Shown here: positions 30,461-42,395 of the stretch, one piece after another
Layout: every line of letters starts with the position of its first letter
Numbering within the stretch: position 1 is the stretch's first letter
Origin: Treponema sp. C6A8
GTDB lineage: Bacteria; Spirochaetota; Spirochaetia; Treponematales; Treponemataceae
DNA: 64,000 bases
Direction of reading: 5' to 3'
NCBI RefSeq assembly: GCF_000619925.1
Contig: NZ_JHVB01000005.1
Location: 62,001-126,000, forward strand
Position numbers and translations under genes: made by a program
The notes under the pieces: generated by a model
Told to the model about the DNA's origin: nothing
Database searches by the model: none
The model's input: the letters and a program-made list of their open reading frames with translations, nothing else

Positions 30461-33400
30461 ATGTTCGCAAAAACACGGACTATCAACCGTCAGTACATCG
30501 GTAAAGACATCCAGACTGTAATGGATGTGCCAAACCTTATTGGAATCCAGACATCATCTTATGAAAGCTTTCTTCAGTCTGAAAGACTTAAGAAGGGTGA
30601 GAAGCTTTTAAACCAGGGACTTCAGGACGTTTTTAATTCTACTTTCCCTATTGAAAGCCCAAATGGCGACATGTCATTGGAGTATGAGTTTTATGAGTTG
30701 GATTGGGCAAATCTTAAATTTTCAGAAATCGAGTGTAAGCAGAAAGGTGTAACATATTCTGTTCCTTTAAAAGCCCGCATTAACTTGAATTTCCTTCAGA
30801 CAGGAGCAATCCTTCAGAAAGATATCTACATGGGAGACATTCCGCTCATGACAGACCGTGGTACATTTATTGTAAACGGTGCTGAACGCGTAGTTGTTTC
30901 TCAGATTCATCGTTCGCCTGGTGTAATTTTCTGCCACGACAAGGGTGTTTACTCTTCTCGTATCATTCCGTATCGCGGATCATGGCTTGAATTCGAAATT
31001 GACCAGAAAAACGAATACATTTATGCAAAGATTGACCGCAAAAAGAAAATCCTCGGAACTATTTTCCTCCGTGCTCTTGGTTATTCAACCCGCGAAGAAA
31101 TTATCCGCTGCTTCTACGATGTAGAAGACGTTGAGGTTAAATCTGATAACGAAGGTAAAGAATCACTCTTTGACCGCGTTCTTGCAAGTGCTGTATTTAT
31201 TAAAGATGAAAACGGCGAAGAAAAACGTCTTTTCAATGCCGGAACTCGTCTTAAGGCACACGATGTTGATGACCTCGTTGCTAACAACATCGACAAAATC
31301 ACTGTAATCCGCTTTGATACACGTGCTAATCCTTTGAACAAGGAAGAAAAGAACAATTCTCTTGATTCTCAGATGATTATCAACTGTTTCGACCGCGAAG
31401 AGGCAAAATTCGTAAAAGAAGGTTCAATCGATAACGAACCAACTAAGGAAGATTGTCTTGCAGCTGTTTACGCAGTTCTTCAGCCTGGTGAACCAATGAC
31501 AGTTGAATCTGCTGAAAAAGATTTGACTTCTATGTTCTTTTCTGAGCGCCGCTATGACCTTGGTCGTGTTGGTCGCTACAAGCTCAACAAAAAATTCGAC
31601 TACTCGGATGATGTTAAAGACTTTACTTTGATTAAAGACGATATCATCAACACAATGAAGACTTTGATTAAAGTTTACATTGGTGACGAGCAGATTGACG
31701 ATATTGACCACCTGGGTAACCGCCGTATCCGTTCTGTTGGCGAACTTATGACAAATCAGCTTAAGTCTGCATTTGCCCGCATGGAACGCATCGCTAAAGA
31801 GCGCATGAGCCTTAAAGAAACTGATACAATGAAGCCACAGGATTTGATTTCTATCAAACCTATCGTAGCTGCAATCAAAGAATTCTTTGGTTCTTCTCAG
31901 CTTTCTCAGTTCATGGATCAGATCAACCCATTGGCTGAACTTACTCACAAACGTCGTCTTAACGCTTTGGGACCTGGTGGTCTTTCTCGTGACCGCGCCG
32001 GCTTCGAAGTTCGTGACGTACACTATTCACACTACGGACGCATGTGTCCTATTGAAACTCCTGAAGGTCCGAACATCGGTTTGATCGTTTCTCTTGCTAT
32101 GTACACAAGAATTAACGATTACGGTTTCCTTGAAGCTCCATACCGCAAGGTTGTAGACGGAAAGGCAACAAACGAAATCGAATACCTTTCAGCTATTGAT
32201 GAAGATAAATACTACATCGGACAGATTGTTCCTGGTATGAAAGAGGATGGAACATTCCCAACAGAAACAATTTCTTGCCGCAACCGTGGTAACTATACTC
32301 AGCGTTCTCCAAAGGACGTTCAGTACATCGACGTTTCTCCACGTCAGGTAATTTCTGTATCTGCATCTATGATTCCGTTCCTTGAGCACGACGATGCTAA
32401 CCGTGCGCTCATGGGTTGTAACATGCAGCGTCAGGGTGTACCTCTGCTCTTCCCGGAACCACCTCACGTAGGAACTGGTATGGAACGCAAATGTGCTTAC
32501 GATTCAGGTGTTCTTGTAAAAGCTAAGCACGACGGTGATGTAGTTTACGTTTCAAGTGAACTCATCAAAGTTAAGACAGAATCTGGTGCAATTGATGAAT
32601 ATCCATTGCTCAAATACCAGAGAACTAACAACGATACATGTAACCACCAGCGCCCAACTGTTGGAGTAGGCGAAAAAGTTAAGGTAGGAAGCGTTCTTGC
32701 TGACGGTCCTGCAACATTCAACGGTGAAATGGCTCTTGGCCGCAACATTCTTGTAGGATTCGTTCCTTGGAATGGTTACAACTACGAGGATGCTGTATTG
32801 ATTTCTCAGCGCGTAGTTCGTGAAGACTGGTATACATCTATCCATATTAAAGAGTTCCAGGTTGAAATCCGCGAGACTAAACTTGGACCTGAGCGCATCA
32901 CACGCGATATTCCTAACACTGCAGAAAAGGCTGTTGCTAACCTTGATGCTGAAGGTATTATCCGCATTGGTGCAAAAGTTCGCTCTGGTGATATTTTGGT
33001 TGGTAAAGTTACTCCAAAATCAGAAACAGAGACAACTCCTGAATTCAACCTCCTTCGCTCAATCTTTGGTGAAAAGGCTAAAGAAGTTCGCGATTCTTCA
33101 CTCCGCGTTCCACATGGAATTGAAGGTGTTGTAATCGATATTCAGCAGATGAGCCGCCTTGAAGGTGATGATTTGAACCCTGGTGTAGACAAGGTAATCA
33201 AAGTTCTTATCGCTAACAAGCGTAAGCTTCGTGAAGGTGATAAGATGGCCGGACGTCACGGAAACAAGGGTGTTGTTGCACGTATTCTTCCTATTGAAGA
33301 CATGCCATACCTGGAAGACGGTACTCCACTCGATGTATGTTTGAACCCTCTTGGTGTACCTTCCCGAATGAACATCGGTCAGATTATGGAGTCTGAGCTT

Positions 33401-34003
33401 GGTATTGCAGGTAAATACCTCAACCAGTTCTTTGAAGCACCTGTATTCCAGTCTCCAACTCAGGAGCAGATTGCAGACAAGCTCGAAGAAGCAGGTCTCC
33501 CACGCAGCTGTAAACAGATTGTTCACTCAGGTCAGACTGGTGAACCATTCCATAACCCAATCTTCGTTGGTGTTATCTACTTTATGAAGCTTCATCACTT
33601 GGTTGATGATAAGATGCACGCTCGTTCTACAGGTCCTTACTCGCTCGTTACACAGCAGCCACTTGGTGGTAAGGCTCAGTTCGGTGGTCAGCGTCTTGGA
33701 GAAATGGAAGTTTGGGCTCTCGAAGCTTACGGTGCCGCAAACTGTCTTCAGGAAATGATGACTATCAAGTCTGATGATATGAACGGTCGTTCAAAGATTT
33801 ACGAATCTATCGTTAAGGGTGACCCTTCATCACCAATTGGAATTCCAGAATCATTCAACGTATTGGTTCAGGAAATGCGCGGTTTGGCTCTTGATTTCAC
33901 TATTTATGATGCTAAGGGTAAACAGATTGCTCTTACAGAACGTGATCAGGATTTAATTGATAAAGCAGCTTCCGGATTTGATAAGGAGGACAAGAATGCG
34001 TGA
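30461..34003 (+). CDS. rpoB: RNA polymerase beta subunit
   Basis: 1180 residues, full length, catalytic core of RNA polymerase. The rifampicin region reads [20 protein letters not shown] and then [20 protein letters not shown]. At the E. coli Ser531 position this protein has Asn501 (codon 31961-31963), as reported for naturally rifampicin-resistant treponemes and Borrelia. [17 protein letters not shown] (here [19 protein letters not shown]) catalytic region and the C-terminal switch region are present. AGGAG lies before the ATG. The end overlaps rpoC by eight bases. Confidence 0.98.
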   Translation: MFAKTRTINRQYIGKDIQTVMDVPNLIGIQTSSYESFLQSERLKKGEKLLNQGLQDVFNSTFPIESPNGDMSLEYEFYELDWANLKFSEIECKQKGVTYSVPLKARINLNFLQTGAILQKDIYMGDIPLMTDRGTFIVNGAERVVVSQIHRSPGVIFCHDKGVYSSRIIPYRGSWLEFEIDQKNEYIYAKIDRKKKILGTIFLRALGYSTREEIIRCFYDVEDVEVKSDNEGKESLFDRVLASAVFIKDENGEEKRLFNAGTRLKAHDVDDLVANNIDKITVIRFDTRANPLNKEEKNNSLDSQMIINCFDREEAKFVKEGSIDNEPTKEDCLAAVYAVLQPGEPMTVESAEKDLTSMFFSERRYDLGRVGRYKLNKKFDYSDDVKDFTLIKDDIINTMKTLIKVYIGDEQIDDIDHLGNRRIRSVGELMTNQLKSAFARMERIAKERMSLKETDTMKPQDLISIKPIVAAIKEFFGSSQLSQFMDQINPLAELTHKRRLNALGPGGLSRDRAGFEVRDVHYSHYGRMCPIETPEGPNIGLIVSLAMYTRINDYGFLEAPYRKVVDGKATNEIEYLSAIDEDKYYIGQIVPGMKEDGTFPTETISCRNRGNYTQRSPKDVQYIDVSPRQVISVSASMIPFLEHDDANRALMGCNMQRQGVPLLFPEPPHVGTGMERKCAYDSGVLVKAKHDGDVVYVSSELIKVKTESGAIDEYPLLKYQRTNNDTCNHQRPTVGVGEKVKVGSVLADGPATFNGEMALGRNILVGFVPWNGYNYEDAVLISQRVVREDWYTSIHIKEFQVEIRETKLGPERITRDIPNTAEKAVANLDAEGIIRIGAKVRSGDILVGKVTPKSETETTPEFNLLRSIFGEKAKEVRDSSLRVPHGIEGVVIDIQQMSRLEGDDLNPGVDKVIKVLIANKRKLREGDKMAGRHGNKGVVARILPIEDMPYLEDGTPLDVCLNPLGVPSRMNIGQIMESELGIAGKYLNQFFEAPVFQSPTQEQIADKLEEAGLPRSCKQIVHSGQTGEPFHNPIFVGVIYFMKLHHLVDDKMHARSTGPYSLVTQQPLGGKAQFGGQRLGEMEVWALEAYGAANCLQEMMTIKSDDMNGRSKIYESIVKGDPSSPIGIPESFNVLVQEMRGLALDFTIYDAKGKQIALTERDQDLIDKAASGFDKEDKNA

Positions 34004-37000
34004 TGTTCAGGACTTCGACAGTCTTAAAATAAAATTGGCTTCTCCAGAGACTATTAAATCATGGTCTTATGGTGAAGTTAAAAAACCTGAAACAATTAAC
34101 TACCGAACTCTCCGTCCAGAGAAAGATGGTCTTTTCTGTGAAAGAATTTTTGGTACAACAAAAGAGTGGGAATGTTACTGCGGTAAGTTCAAGTCAATCC
34201 GTTATAAGGGTGTAATTTGTGACCGCTGTGGTGTTGAAGTTACTCACTTTAAGGTTCGCCGTGAACGTACAGGTCACATTGAACTTGCAGCACCAGTAAG
34301 CCATATCTGGTACTACCGTTCAGTTCCTAGCCGCATGGGTCTTTTGCTTGACCTTCAGGTGGCAGCTCTGCGCCAGGTTCTTTACTATGAAAAATACATC
34401 GTAATTGACGCTGGTGATACAGACCTTAAGAAAGGTCAGCTTTTGAGCGAAGAAGAATATCAGACAGCATTGGAACACTATGCTGGTTCTGCTTTCACAG
34501 CTGATATGGGAGCTGAGGCAATCAAGACTATGCTTGAACGCCTTGACCTTGATGAACTTGCAGCTGAACTTCGTGCAAAGATGATTGAAAAAGGTGCTAA
34601 ATCTGATAAACGCCTTCTTCGCCGTATTGAACTGGTTGAAAACTTCCGTGCATCTGGAAACAAAGTTTCATGGATGATTCTGGACGTTATTCCGGTTATT
34701 CCTCCTGAGCTTCGCCCTATGGTTCAGCTCGATGGTGGTCGTTTTGCAACATCTGACTTGAATGACCTCTACCGCCGTGTAATCAACCGTAACAACCGTC
34801 TTAAGAGACTTCAGCAGCTTTCTGCTCCTGATATCATCATCCGTAACGAAAAACGTATGCTTCAGGATGCAGTTGACGCTTTGTTCGATAATACAAAACG
34901 CAAGCGCGCAGTTAAGGGTGCTTCAAACCGCCCTCTTAAATCAATTTCTGACCTCCTCAAAGGTAAGCAGGGACGTTTCCGCTTGAACCTTCTTGGTAAG
35001 CGTGTTGACTACTCAGGACGTTCTGTAATCGTTGTAGGTCCAGAATTGAAGCTCTGGCAGTGTGGTCTTCCAACAAAAATGGCTCTTGAATTGTTCAAAC
35101 CATTCTTGATGAAAAAGCTTGTTGATAAAGATGTTGTATTCAATATCAAAAAGGCTAAGATGCTCGTAGAATCTGAATCTCCAGAAGTTTACGCAATCCT
35201 TGATGAAGTTGTAAAAGAGCATCCGGTTATGCTTAACCGTGCGCCTACACTTCACCGACTTGGTATTATGGCATTCGAACCTGTACTTGTAGAAGGAAAA
35301 GCTCTTAAGCTTCATCCTCTTGCTTGTAAGTCATTCAACGCCGACTTCGATGGTGACCAGATGGCTATCCACGTACCTCTTACACAGGCTGCACAGATGG
35401 AATGCTGGACTTTGATGCTTTCTGCACGCAACCTTCTTGACCCGGCTAACGGTAACACAATCGTTGCTCCGTCACAGGACATGGTACTTGGTATTTATTA
35501 CATGACTGCCATCAAACCGAACGCAAAAGGAACAGGAAAACGTTTCTCTACTCCTGATGAAGTTCGTATGGCAGCAGAACTTGGAAACATCGACTGGCAG
35601 GCTCTTATTAAGGTTCCTGCTCCAAAAGATTCATTCAACTCAAAGGCTCTTAAAGTTAAGGGTGACGAAGGATTCGTTTCTGGAACTCAGGACTTTAAAG
35701 AAGGTGATTTGATTGAAACTTCTGCCGGACGTCTTGCATTCAACGAAGCAATGCCAGAAGGTGTTGAATACGTTAACCGCCAGATGTTCGATAAATCACT
35801 CAAGAAGATGATTGAGTACGTTTACCACAACAAGGGTTCATGGCTTACAATCCAGATGCACGATGCAATCAAGGATGTAGGTTACAAGAACGCTACTTTG
35901 TACGGTGCAACACTTTGTATGGATGATATCCTTGTTCCGGATGAAAAGAAGGACATGATTGCAACTTCTAACAAGGAAGTTGAAGATATTATCGCTCAGT
36001 ATTCAAAGGGTGTTATTACAGCAGAAGAGCGTTACAACCGTGTATGTAACATCTGGGCTCGTACTAACGAAAAACTTACAAACCTTATGATGTCTAATCT
36101 TGAAAAAGATAAAGACGGTTTCAATACAATCTGGATGATGGCTAAATCTGGTGCCCGCGGTTCTCGTGGTCAGATTTCTCAGCTTGCCGCTATGCGTGGT
36201 TTGATGACTAAGCCTAACGGAGATATTATTGAACTTCCAATTCGTGCAAACTTTAAGGAAGGACTTTCGGTTATCGAATACTTCATTTCTACTAACGCTG
36301 CACGTAAAGGTCTTTCGGATACAGCTCTTAAGACAGCCGATGCCGGTTACATGACTCGTCGTCTGGTTGATGTTGCTCAAGATGTTGTTATTAATGAAGA
36401 AGACTGTCAGACAATTAACGGTATTGATTATGCCGCAATTAAAGACGGTGATGATATTAAAGTACATTTGGCAGACCGCATTGTAGGTCACTACACAATC
36501 GAACGTGTTGTTCACCCGGTAACTGGCGAACTTCTTTGCGATGTAAACCAGTACATTGATGATGATCTGGCACAGAAGATTGAAGCTGCCGGTGTAGAAA
36601 AGGTAAAACTCCGCACTGTACTTACTTGTGAAGCTAAACACGGTATCTGTGTTAAGTGTTACGGTAAGAACCTTGCACGCAACAAGATTGTTGAAATTGG
36701 TGAAGCAGTTGGTATCGTAGCTGCTCAGTCAATCGGTCAGCCTGGTACACAGTTGACACTTCGAACATTCCACTCGGGTGGTGCTGCCGAAATGACAACT
36801 GATGATAACCACATTGTTCTTAAGTTCAACGCATTCCTTAAAGACATTTCTGGAACTCACGTTGAAATGAAGAACGGAAACTGGCTCTTTACTCGTAAGG
36901 GTAGCATGACAGTTATCCGCATTTTGGACGAAGTAAAAGTTGGCTCTGGTGACAAAGTTCTTGTTGAAGACGGAACAAACATCATGCGCGGTACTCCAAT

Positions 37001-38309
37001 CCTTAATCAGGGTGGAAAAGAAATCGCTGCTGCTGTTACTGGCCGTGTAATGCTTAAAGACGGAACTCTTTACCTTGTAAGTAAAGATCAGAAGATTGAA
37101 ATCGTAAACGGTTCTACAATCTATAAGAAGGCTGGAGATTTGATTAAGAAGGGTGAAGCACTTGGTGAATTCGACCCATTCTCTGACCCAATTATTGCTG
37201 AACAGAACGGTTTCATCCACTTTGAAGACGTACTTGTCGGTTCAACTCTGGAAGAAAAAGTTGACTTGCAGACTGGTTCAAAAGAGCGCTACATTACAGA
37301 TCTTCACCTTGATGTTAAACAGCCTCGTATTTTGATTACTGATGAAGCTGGTAACGAGCTTGGAACTTACTACCTCCCAGCTGGTGCTCTTCTTCTTGTT
37401 GAAGATAAAGCTCCAATTGAAGCCGGAGTTATCCTTGCTAAGATGCCAAAAGCTGCTCAGAAATCTCAGGATATTACTGGTGGTCTTCCACGTGTATCTG
37501 AATTGTTCGAAGCCCGCAAACCTAAGAACCCTTGTGTACTTGCACAGATTTCTGGTCTTGTTAAATTCAAGGGAATTACAAAAGGTAAGCGTATCGTAAC
37601 TGTTGAAGACGAGTTCGGAAAAGTATTTGAACACCTTGTTCCAATGACAAAACGAATGATCGTTCGCGATGGTGACCATGTTGAAGCAGGTGAACAGCTT
37701 TGTGTAGGTTCTCCAAACCCACAGGATGTTCTTGCAATTCTTGGTGAAAACGCACTTCAGAACTACTTGATGGATGAAATCCAGGACGTTTACCGCGCTC
37801 AGGGTGTAGACATCAATGATAAGCATATCGGTATTATCGTACGCCAGATGCTCCGCAAGATTGAAATTGTTGCCGTAGGCGATACAAAATTCATCTTCGG
37901 ACAGCAGGTAGATAAATACAAGTTCCATGAAGAGAACAGACGTGTAATCGAGGAAGGTGGTCAGCCAGCTATCGGTCGTCCAATGTTCCAGGGTATTACA
38001 AAAGCTTCTCTGGGTGTTGACTCATTCATTTCTGCAGCATCATTCCAGGAAACTACACGCGTTCTTACAAATGCCGCTATTGCCGGTGCTACTGACGGAC
38101 TCCACGGAATTAAGGAGAACGTTGCTATCGGTCACATGATTCCGGCTGGTACTGGTATTAAGAACTACAAAGATATCAAACTCTTTGACGACAGCGACCG
38201 CGACCTTGATGCTCAGATGAACGAAATTCTTGAGCGCCGCCGCCTTGAAGAAGAGCAGGAATCTCAGCTTGAAGAGCCTAGCTTTGTAGAGACTGAAGAT
38301 AATGACTAA
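33996..38309 (+). CDS. rpoC: RNA polymerase beta-prime subunit
   Basis: 1437 residues from the ATG at 33996, which follows AAGGAGGA perfectly; the longer frame from 33957 adds 13 residues lacking homology and is rejected. Features in order are the N-terminal zinc site ([20 protein letters not shown]), the active-site [15 protein letters not shown] that binds catalytic Mg, the bridge/trigger region, and a second Cys cluster ([13 protein letters not shown]). The acidic C-terminal tail is rich in Glu. A long terminator follows. Confidence 0.98.
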   Translation: MRDVQDFDSLKIKLASPETIKSWSYGEVKKPETINYRTLRPEKDGLFCERIFGTTKEWECYCGKFKSIRYKGVICDRCGVEVTHFKVRRERTGHIELAAPVSHIWYYRSVPSRMGLLLDLQVAALRQVLYYEKYIVIDAGDTDLKKGQLLSEEEYQTALEHYAGSAFTADMGAEAIKTMLERLDLDELAAELRAKMIEKGAKSDKRLLRRIELVENFRASGNKVSWMILDVIPVIPPELRPMVQLDGGRFATSDLNDLYRRVINRNNRLKRLQQLSAPDIIIRNEKRMLQDAVDALFDNTKRKRAVKGASNRPLKSISDLLKGKQGRFRLNLLGKRVDYSGRSVIVVGPELKLWQCGLPTKMALELFKPFLMKKLVDKDVVFNIKKAKMLVESESPEVYAILDEVVKEHPVMLNRAPTLHRLGIMAFEPVLVEGKALKLHPLACKSFNADFDGDQMAIHVPLTQAAQMECWTLMLSARNLLDPANGNTIVAPSQDMVLGIYYMTAIKPNAKGTGKRFSTPDEVRMAAELGNIDWQALIKVPAPKDSFNSKALKVKGDEGFVSGTQDFKEGDLIETSAGRLAFNEAMPEGVEYVNRQMFDKSLKKMIEYVYHNKGSWLTIQMHDAIKDVGYKNATLYGATLCMDDILVPDEKKDMIATSNKEVEDIIAQYSKGVITAEERYNRVCNIWARTNEKLTNLMMSNLEKDKDGFNTIWMMAKSGARGSRGQISQLAAMRGLMTKPNGDIIELPIRANFKEGLSVIEYFISTNAARKGLSDTALKTADAGYMTRRLVDVAQDVVINEEDCQTINGIDYAAIKDGDDIKVHLADRIVGHYTIERVVHPVTGELLCDVNQYIDDDLAQKIEAAGVEKVKLRTVLTCEAKHGICVKCYGKNLARNKIVEIGEAVGIVAAQSIGQPGTQLTLRTFHSGGAAEMTTDDNHIVLKFNAFLKDISGTHVEMKNGNWLFTRKGSMTVIRILDEVKVGSGDKVLVEDGTNIMRGTPILNQGGKEIAAAVTGRVMLKDGTLYLVSKDQKIEIVNGSTIYKKAGDLIKKGEALGEFDPFSDPIIAEQNGFIHFEDVLVGSTLEEKVDLQTGSKERYITDLHLDVKQPRILITDEAGNELGTYYLPAGALLLVEDKAPIEAGVILAKMPKAAQKSQDITGGLPRVSELFEARKPKNPCVLAQISGLVKFKGITKGKRIVTVEDEFGKVFEHLVPMTKRMIVRDGDHVEAGEQLCVGSPNPQDVLAILGENALQNYLMDEIQDVYRAQGVDINDKHIGIIVRQMLRKIEIVAVGDTKFIFGQQVDKYKFHEENRRVIEEGGQPAIGRPMFQGITKASLGVDSFISAASFQETTRVLTNAAIAGATDGLHGIKENVAIGHMIPAGTGIKNYKDIKLFDDSDRDLDAQMNEILERRRLEEEQESQLEEPSFVETEDND

Positions 38310-38344
38310 TTCAGAAAAACTTCTATTATATAGAAGAAACTGAT

Positions 38345-38437
38345 AAAAAGCCCGCACCGGGAATTACAACGTGCCGGCTGAAACCCAAATGCGGGTTACG
38401 GCTGTCACGTGATTGTGAATGGTGCGGGCTTTTTTTC
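38345..38437 (+). terminator. Long composite terminator after rpoC
   Basis: AAAAAGCCCGCACC (38345-38358) pairs with GGTGCGGGCTTTTTTT (38421-38437). The 62 bases between continue as a nearly complete hairpin (GAATTACAA with TTGTGAAT, CGTG with CACG, ACCC with GGGT). It is unusually long for a terminator, about 90 bases as one hairpin. Confidence 0.85.
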
Positions 38438-38478
38438 ATCATATAGTAAAAATTTACATGAAATTCAATTAAATTCAG

Positions 38479-38507
38479 TTGAATTCATTTTTTGAATTTT
38501 ATATACT
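38479..38507 (+). promoter_or_regulatory. Promoter of rpsL-rpsG
   Basis: TTGAAT (38479-38484), 17 bases, TATACT (38502-38507). Just upstream and through the spacer are repeated AAATTCA and TGAATTC words in an AT-rich tract, possibly an UP-like or curved element. The leader is about 70 bases. Confidence 0.65.
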
Positions 38508-38583
38508 CTTTAAACCTATCAAAATCTAATAATTTTGAATTCTTTCCGGGGTGCTGACCGGAGTAAATATAGGAGATTAGGCG

Positions 38584-38958
38584 ATGCCTACAATTAATCA
38601 GTTAATCCGTCAGGGTCGTAAGTCTGCAGCTAACAGAACCAAAGCTCCCGCACTTGATTCTTGTCCGCAGAAACGTGGTGTTTGTACACGTGTAATGACT
38701 ATGACACCTAAAAAGCCAAACTCGGCTCTTAGAAAGATTGCTCGTGTTCGTTTGAGCAATGGTATTGAAGTTACTGCATACATTCCTGGTATTGGTCATA
38801 ACTTGCAGGAACACTCAGTTGTATTGGTACGCGGTGGTCGTGTTAAGGACCTTCCTGGTGTACGCTACCATATCATTCGTGGTACAAAAGATACTCTTGG
38901 CGTAGAAGACCGCAAACGTGGTCGTTCTAAATACGGTGCTAAGAAACCTAAGGCTTAA
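38584..38958 (+). CDS. rpsL: Ribosomal protein S12
   Basis: 124 residues, decoding-centre protein. The two streptomycin loops are wild type: [11 protein letters not shown] and [20 protein letters not shown] lies before the ATG. Confidence 0.98.
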   Translation: MPTINQLIRQGRKSAANRTKAPALDSCPQKRGVCTRVMTMTPKKPNSALRKIARVRLSNGIEVTAYIPGIGHNLQEHSVVLVRGGRVKDLPGVRYHIIRGTKDTLGVEDRKRGRSKYGAKKPKA

Positions 38959-38970
38959 TGGAGGACTAAG

Positions 38971-39441
38971 ATGGGAAGACATAAGAAATCAATCGAACGT
39001 CCATTGATGCCGGATGTTAAATATAATAGCAAAGTAATTTCTAAGTTTGTTTGCCGTATGATGCTTGATGGTAAAAAAGCTACTTGCCAGAAAGTAATTT
39101 ATGATGCAATGGACAAACTTAAGGCTAAAACCGAAAAAGATCCTCTTGAGGTTCTTTTGAAGGCTCTTGAGAATGTAAAACCAATGGTTGAAGTTAAATC
39201 TCGCCGTGTTGGTGGTGCTACATATCAGGTTCCAATGGAAATCAGAGAAAGCCGCCGTGAAGCATTGGCTATGCGCTGGATCATCGATGCAGCCCGCAAC
39301 CGCAATGGTCACGGAATGGCTGATACACTTTCTGCTGAACTTTTGGATGCTTACAATAACACAGGTACAGCATTCAAGAAGCGTGAAGATGTACATAAAA
39401 TGGCAGAAGCAAACAAAGCTTTTGCTCACTACCGCTGGTAG
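38971..39441 (+). CDS. rpsG: Ribosomal protein S7
   Basis: 156 residues; nucleates 30S head assembly. The signature region [20 protein letters not shown] is present. It ends the transcription unit: a terminator follows in place of the usual fusA gene. Confidence 0.98.
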   Translation: MGRHKKSIERPLMPDVKYNSKVISKFVCRMMLDGKKATCQKVIYDAMDKLKAKTEKDPLEVLLKALENVKPMVEVKSRRVGGATYQVPMEIRESRREALAMRWIIDAARNRNGHGMADTLSAELLDAYNNTGTAFKKREDVHKMAEANKAFAHYRW

Positions 39442-39469
39442 AATCAGCTGCCTGATGGCGGCTTAAGAG

Positions 39470-39506
39470 ATGGGGACTTCAGAAAACTGAGGTTCCCATT
39501 TTTTTT
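39470..39506 (+). terminator. Terminator after rpsG
   Basis: ATGGGGACTTCAG-AAAA-CTGAGGTTCCCAT, 13 bp with two G-T wobbles, followed by T8. Confidence 0.85.
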
Positions 39507-39553
39507 GAAAACCTTGTAATTTATCGCAAAGGCTGGAAATTTTTCATAAACTC

Positions 39554-39582
39554 TTGAAACTTTTTTAACAAAACTGTATATT
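39554..39582 (+). promoter_or_regulatory. Promoter of the tuf-S10 operon
   Basis: TTGAAA (39554-39559), 17 bases, TATATT (39577-39582). The start near 39589 gives a leader of about 460 bases before tuf. Confidence 0.7.
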
Positions 39583-39588
39583 TTCAAA

Positions 39589-40038
39589 TGTTCGGCTTTT
39601 TATGCATGCCGAAGGGTTCTTTGAGAGTCAGGCAGAAACATTAAAAATAATTAAATAAAAATGTTATCTGGTGTGTCCGTAAAGCTAATCACATCTTTTG
39701 TGGTTTTCAGGTTGCACGGCCCTAAATTTGTAATTTGTTACCGTTGGTAATAAAGATATAGACAATTTGTTTGGGTTTCTGACTAAGTCGCTAACGACTA
39801 AAACTCGAATATACCAAACCAGTTGTCAGTTGAAGAGATGATAATGATGGTGGTTACCGGGTTGCGGTTCATTGAATAGATAATGAACTGAATCTTCTTC
39901 CTATCCGATTCCTATCTATCATTTATATAATCTTTCAAACATTGTGTCTGCGAATGAAGGCTTCCGCGTATCGGAGGTTTTTCGTTCTGGCTTAAAGTGC
40001 GGCACATAAAAAATAAGTATGCCGGCGTATGTACCGGC
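39589..40038 (+). ncRNA. Long structured leader (or separate RNA) before tuf
   Basis: No coding frame is convincing. Hairpins in order are TTCGGC/GCCGAA near the 5' end, CCGT/ACGG around CACA/TGTG, TTACC-GTT-GGTAA, a multi-arm domain closed by ACAA...TTTGG and CCAAA...TTGT with AGTCG-CTAA-CGACT inside (about 39760-39828), GTTCATT/AATGAAC (39868-39888), CTTCCG-CGTAT-CGGAGG (39961-39977) followed by T5, and GCCGG/CCGGC directly before the AAGGAG of tuf. The T-tailed hairpin could be an attenuator or the end of a separate RNA of about 390 nt. I see no tmRNA or RNase P signatures. Confidence 0.55.
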
Positions 40039-40050
40039 AAGGAGAAAAAC

Positions 40051-41238
40051 ATGGCAAAGGAGAAGTTCGAAAGAACCAAACCTCACATGAACGTTGGTAC
40101 TATTGGTCACGTAGACCATGGTAAGACAACACTTTCTGCAGCTATCACTACATACTGTGCTAATAAGTATGGTGATAAGAAACTTAAGTATGATGAAATT
40201 GATAACGCTCCAGAGGAAAAAGAGCGTGGTATTACAATCAATACTCGTCACCTTGAGTATCAGTCAGACAAACGTCACTATGCACACATCGACTGTCCTG
40301 GACATGCTGACTACATTAAAAACATGATTACTGGTGCTGCTCAGATGGATGGTGCTATCCTCGTAGTATCTGCTCCAGATTCAGTTATGCCTCAGACAAA
40401 AGAGCACTTGTTGCTTGCTCGTCAGGTAGGTGTACCAAAGATTATCGTATTCTTGAACAAAGTTGACTTGGTTGACGATCCAGATCTTCTTGAATTGGTT
40501 GTTGAAGAAGTAAAAGACACTCTTCAGTCTTATGGCTTCTCTGCTGATACACCAATCATTAAGGGTTCTGCATTCAAAGCTCTCCAGGAAGGCGCTACAG
40601 CTGAAGATACAGCTTGTATCGAAGAACTTCTTCAGGCTATGGATACATGGTTCGATGATCCAGTTCGTGATTCTGATAAACCATTCTTGATGCCAATCGA
40701 AGATATCTTCACAATTTCTGGTCGTGGTACTGTAGTAACAGGTAAGATCGAACGCGGTGTTGTAAATATGAACGACCCAGTACAGATCGTAGGTATCCGT
40801 CCAACAGCTGATACAACTGTAACAGGTATCGAAATGTTCCAGAAGACTCTTGATCAGGGTATGGCTGGTGATAACGTTGGTATCCTTCTCCGTGGTGTTG
40901 AGAAGAAAGACGTTGTTCGTGGTCAGGTTTTGGCAAAGCCAAACAGCATCACACCTCATACAAAGTTCGAAGCTCAGATTTACGTTCTTTCAAAGGAAGA
41001 AGGTGGACGTCACTCTCCATTCTTCTCTGGATATCGCCCACAGTTCTACTTCCGTACAACAGATATTACTGGTACTGTAGAACTCGAAGCTGGTACAGAT
41101 ATGGTTAAACCAGGTGACAACGTAAAAGTTATCGGTAACCTTATCCACCCAATCGCTATGGACGAAGGTCTTAAACTTGCTATCCGTGAAGGCGGTCACA
41201 CAATCGCTTCTGGACAGGTTGTAAAAATTATTGAATAG
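40051..41238 (+). CDS. tuf: Elongation factor Tu
   Basis: 395 residues from the ATG after AAGGAG; the longer frame from 39997 adds 18 unrelated residues. It delivers aminoacyl-tRNA to the ribosome. The GTPase motifs [21 protein letters not shown] and GSA are intact. After DCPGH the loop reads [13 protein letters not shown]; Ser111 replaces the Gly found in the E. coli and T. pallidum sequences I recall. It is the only tuf in the window and heads the S10 operon, as in T. pallidum. Confidence 0.97.
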   Translation: MAKEKFERTKPHMNVGTIGHVDHGKTTLSAAITTYCANKYGDKKLKYDEIDNAPEEKERGITINTRHLEYQSDKRHYAHIDCPGHADYIKNMITGAAQMDGAILVVSAPDSVMPQTKEHLLLARQVGVPKIIVFLNKVDLVDDPDLLELVVEEVKDTLQSYGFSADTPIIKGSAFKALQEGATAEDTACIEELLQAMDTWFDDPVRDSDKPFLMPIEDIFTISGRGTVVTGKIERGVVNMNDPVQIVGIRPTADTTVTGIEMFQKTLDQGMAGDNVGILLRGVEKKDVVRGQVLAKPNSITPHTKFEAQIYVLSKEEGGRHSPFFSGYRPQFYFRTTDITGTVELEAGTDMVKPGDNVKVIGNLIHPIAMDEGLKLAIREGGHTIASGQVVKIIE

Positions 41239-41254
41239 TTTTTAATTTTTTCAA

Positions 41255-41284
41255 ACAAAGGGGCTGGTTCGCCGGTTCCTTTGT
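41255..41284 (+). other. Hairpin between tuf and rpsJ
   Basis: ACAAAGG (41255-41261) pairs with CCTTTGT, continued inward by wobble pairs to a GG-TTCG-CC loop. No T-run follows. It probably sets mRNA processing or separate tuf mRNA stability. Confidence 0.5.
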
Positions 41285-41305
41285 TGTGAAAAGGAGTATT
41301 TGAAA

Positions 41306-41614
41306 ATGGCTAATGGAAAGATTCGAGTTAGACTTCGCGCATTTGACGTAGAGTTAATCGATCAGAGTGCTAAAGCCATCGTGCAGACTGTTCAGAAGGC
41401 GGGAGCAAAGGTTTCAGGCCCTATCCCTCTTCCAACAAGAATCAATAAGTTTACTGTATTGCGTTCACCTCACGTAAACAAAAAGTCACGTGAACAGTTC
41501 GAAATGCGTACACACAAACGTCTTATTGACATTATGAATCCATCTCAGGATGTTATGGATTCTTTGATGAAACTTGAACTTCCTGCCGGTGTTGACGTAG
41601 TTATCACACAGTAG
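41306..41614 (+). CDS. rpsJ: Ribosomal protein S10
   Basis: 102 residues from the ATG at 41306, nine bases after AAGGAG; a TTG two codons earlier is not needed. Conserved [20 protein letters not shown] and GPIPLPTRI are present. S10 also serves as NusE in antitermination. Confidence 0.97.
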   Translation: MANGKIRVRLRAFDVELIDQSAKAIVQTVQKAGAKVSGPIPLPTRINKFTVLRSPHVNKKSREQFEMRTHKRLIDIMNPSQDVMDSLMKLELPAGVDVVITQ

Positions 41615-41762
41615 TGAAAATCGCGGACTTAAGCCCGCAAAAATAGCAGGTGTTATCCTGCAAGGTACGAGCCCTTTGGATCAGGGACGACGGCCTAAAT
41701 AATTCAATAGAACAATGGTCTGGAGAAATCCTTTCTAGTTTGTTCTAACAGGAGATATCAGA
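41615..41762 (+). promoter_or_regulatory. Structured rpsJ-rplC spacer
   Basis: 148 bases with GCGG/CCGC, GCAGG-TGTTAT-CCTGC (41646-41661) and a longer arm pair AGAACAA (41709-41715) with TTGTTCT (41740-41746) just before the rplC Shine-Dalgarno. The last pair could hide or expose the site. Likely a regulatory leader (an L4 target in the S10 operon would be a precedent), not proven. Confidence 0.45.
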
Positions 41763-42383
41763 ATGAAAGGTCTGATTGCTAAGAAAATTGGCATGACGCA
41801 AGTTTTCGACGAAAGCGGAAATCTGACACCAGTAACCGTGATCCAGGTCGAGCCAAATGTTGTCGTTGCCAAGAAAACAAAGGAAAATTGCGGTTATGAT
41901 GCAGTTGTTCTTGGTTTGGAAGATGTAAAAGCTTCTAAAGCAAACAAAGCATATGCCGGTCAATTCCCAGAGAACATCAACCCTAAGCGCCACTTGAAAG
42001 AGTTCCGCAACTTCGAAAAAGAAGTAAATGTTGGTGATGAAATTGGTCTTGAACTTTTTGAAGGAAGTCGCTTCTTAGACGTAACTGCTACTTCAAAAGG
42101 AAAAGGTTTCCAGGGTGTAATGAAGAGATGGGGCTTCCATGGTGGACGTGCTACTCATGGTTCTAAATTCCATCGTGAGCCAGGTGGAACTGGAGAATGT
42201 ACTACTCCAGGACACAGCTTTAAAAACATCAAACTTCCTGGACATATGGGATTCAAAAAAATTACTGTTCAGAACTTGAAAATTGTTAAAGTAGATCCTG
42301 AACTTAAAGTAATTATGGTTCGCGGAGCTGTTCCGGGAAACAAAGACTGTACTCTCATCGTAAAGTCCGCAGTTAAGAAATAA
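41763..42383 (+). CDS. rplC: Ribosomal protein L3
   Basis: 206 residues; one of the first proteins to assemble on 23S rRNA. It begins MKGLIAKKIGMTQVFDESG and carries the central GSKFHREPGGTGECTTPG loop that reaches the peptidyl-transferase centre. Confidence 0.98.
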   Translation: MKGLIAKKIGMTQVFDESGNLTPVTVIQVEPNVVVAKKTKENCGYDAVVLGLEDVKASKANKAYAGQFPENINPKRHLKEFRNFEKEVNVGDEIGLELFEGSRFLDVTATSKGKGFQGVMKRWGFHGGRATHGSKFHREPGGTGECTTPGHSFKNIKLPGHMGFKKITVQNLKIVKVDPELKVIMVRGAVPGNKDCTLIVKSAVKK

Positions 42384-42395
42384 GGGGAATAAGAT

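Noticed and set aside
31424..32023. 199-codon frame antisense to rpoB, and similar frames in rpoC
   Set aside because: Cys/Phe/Asn-rich shadows produced by codon bias of the ribosomal and polymerase genes.
33957..33995. Longer rpoC start at 33957
   Set aside because: AAGGAGGA sits directly before the ATG at 33996, which gives the expected N-terminus.
39589..39985. tmRNA or RNase P RNA in the rpsG-tuf gap
   Set aside because: No tRNA-like ends, tag frame or GAGGAAAGTCC-type motif could be found.
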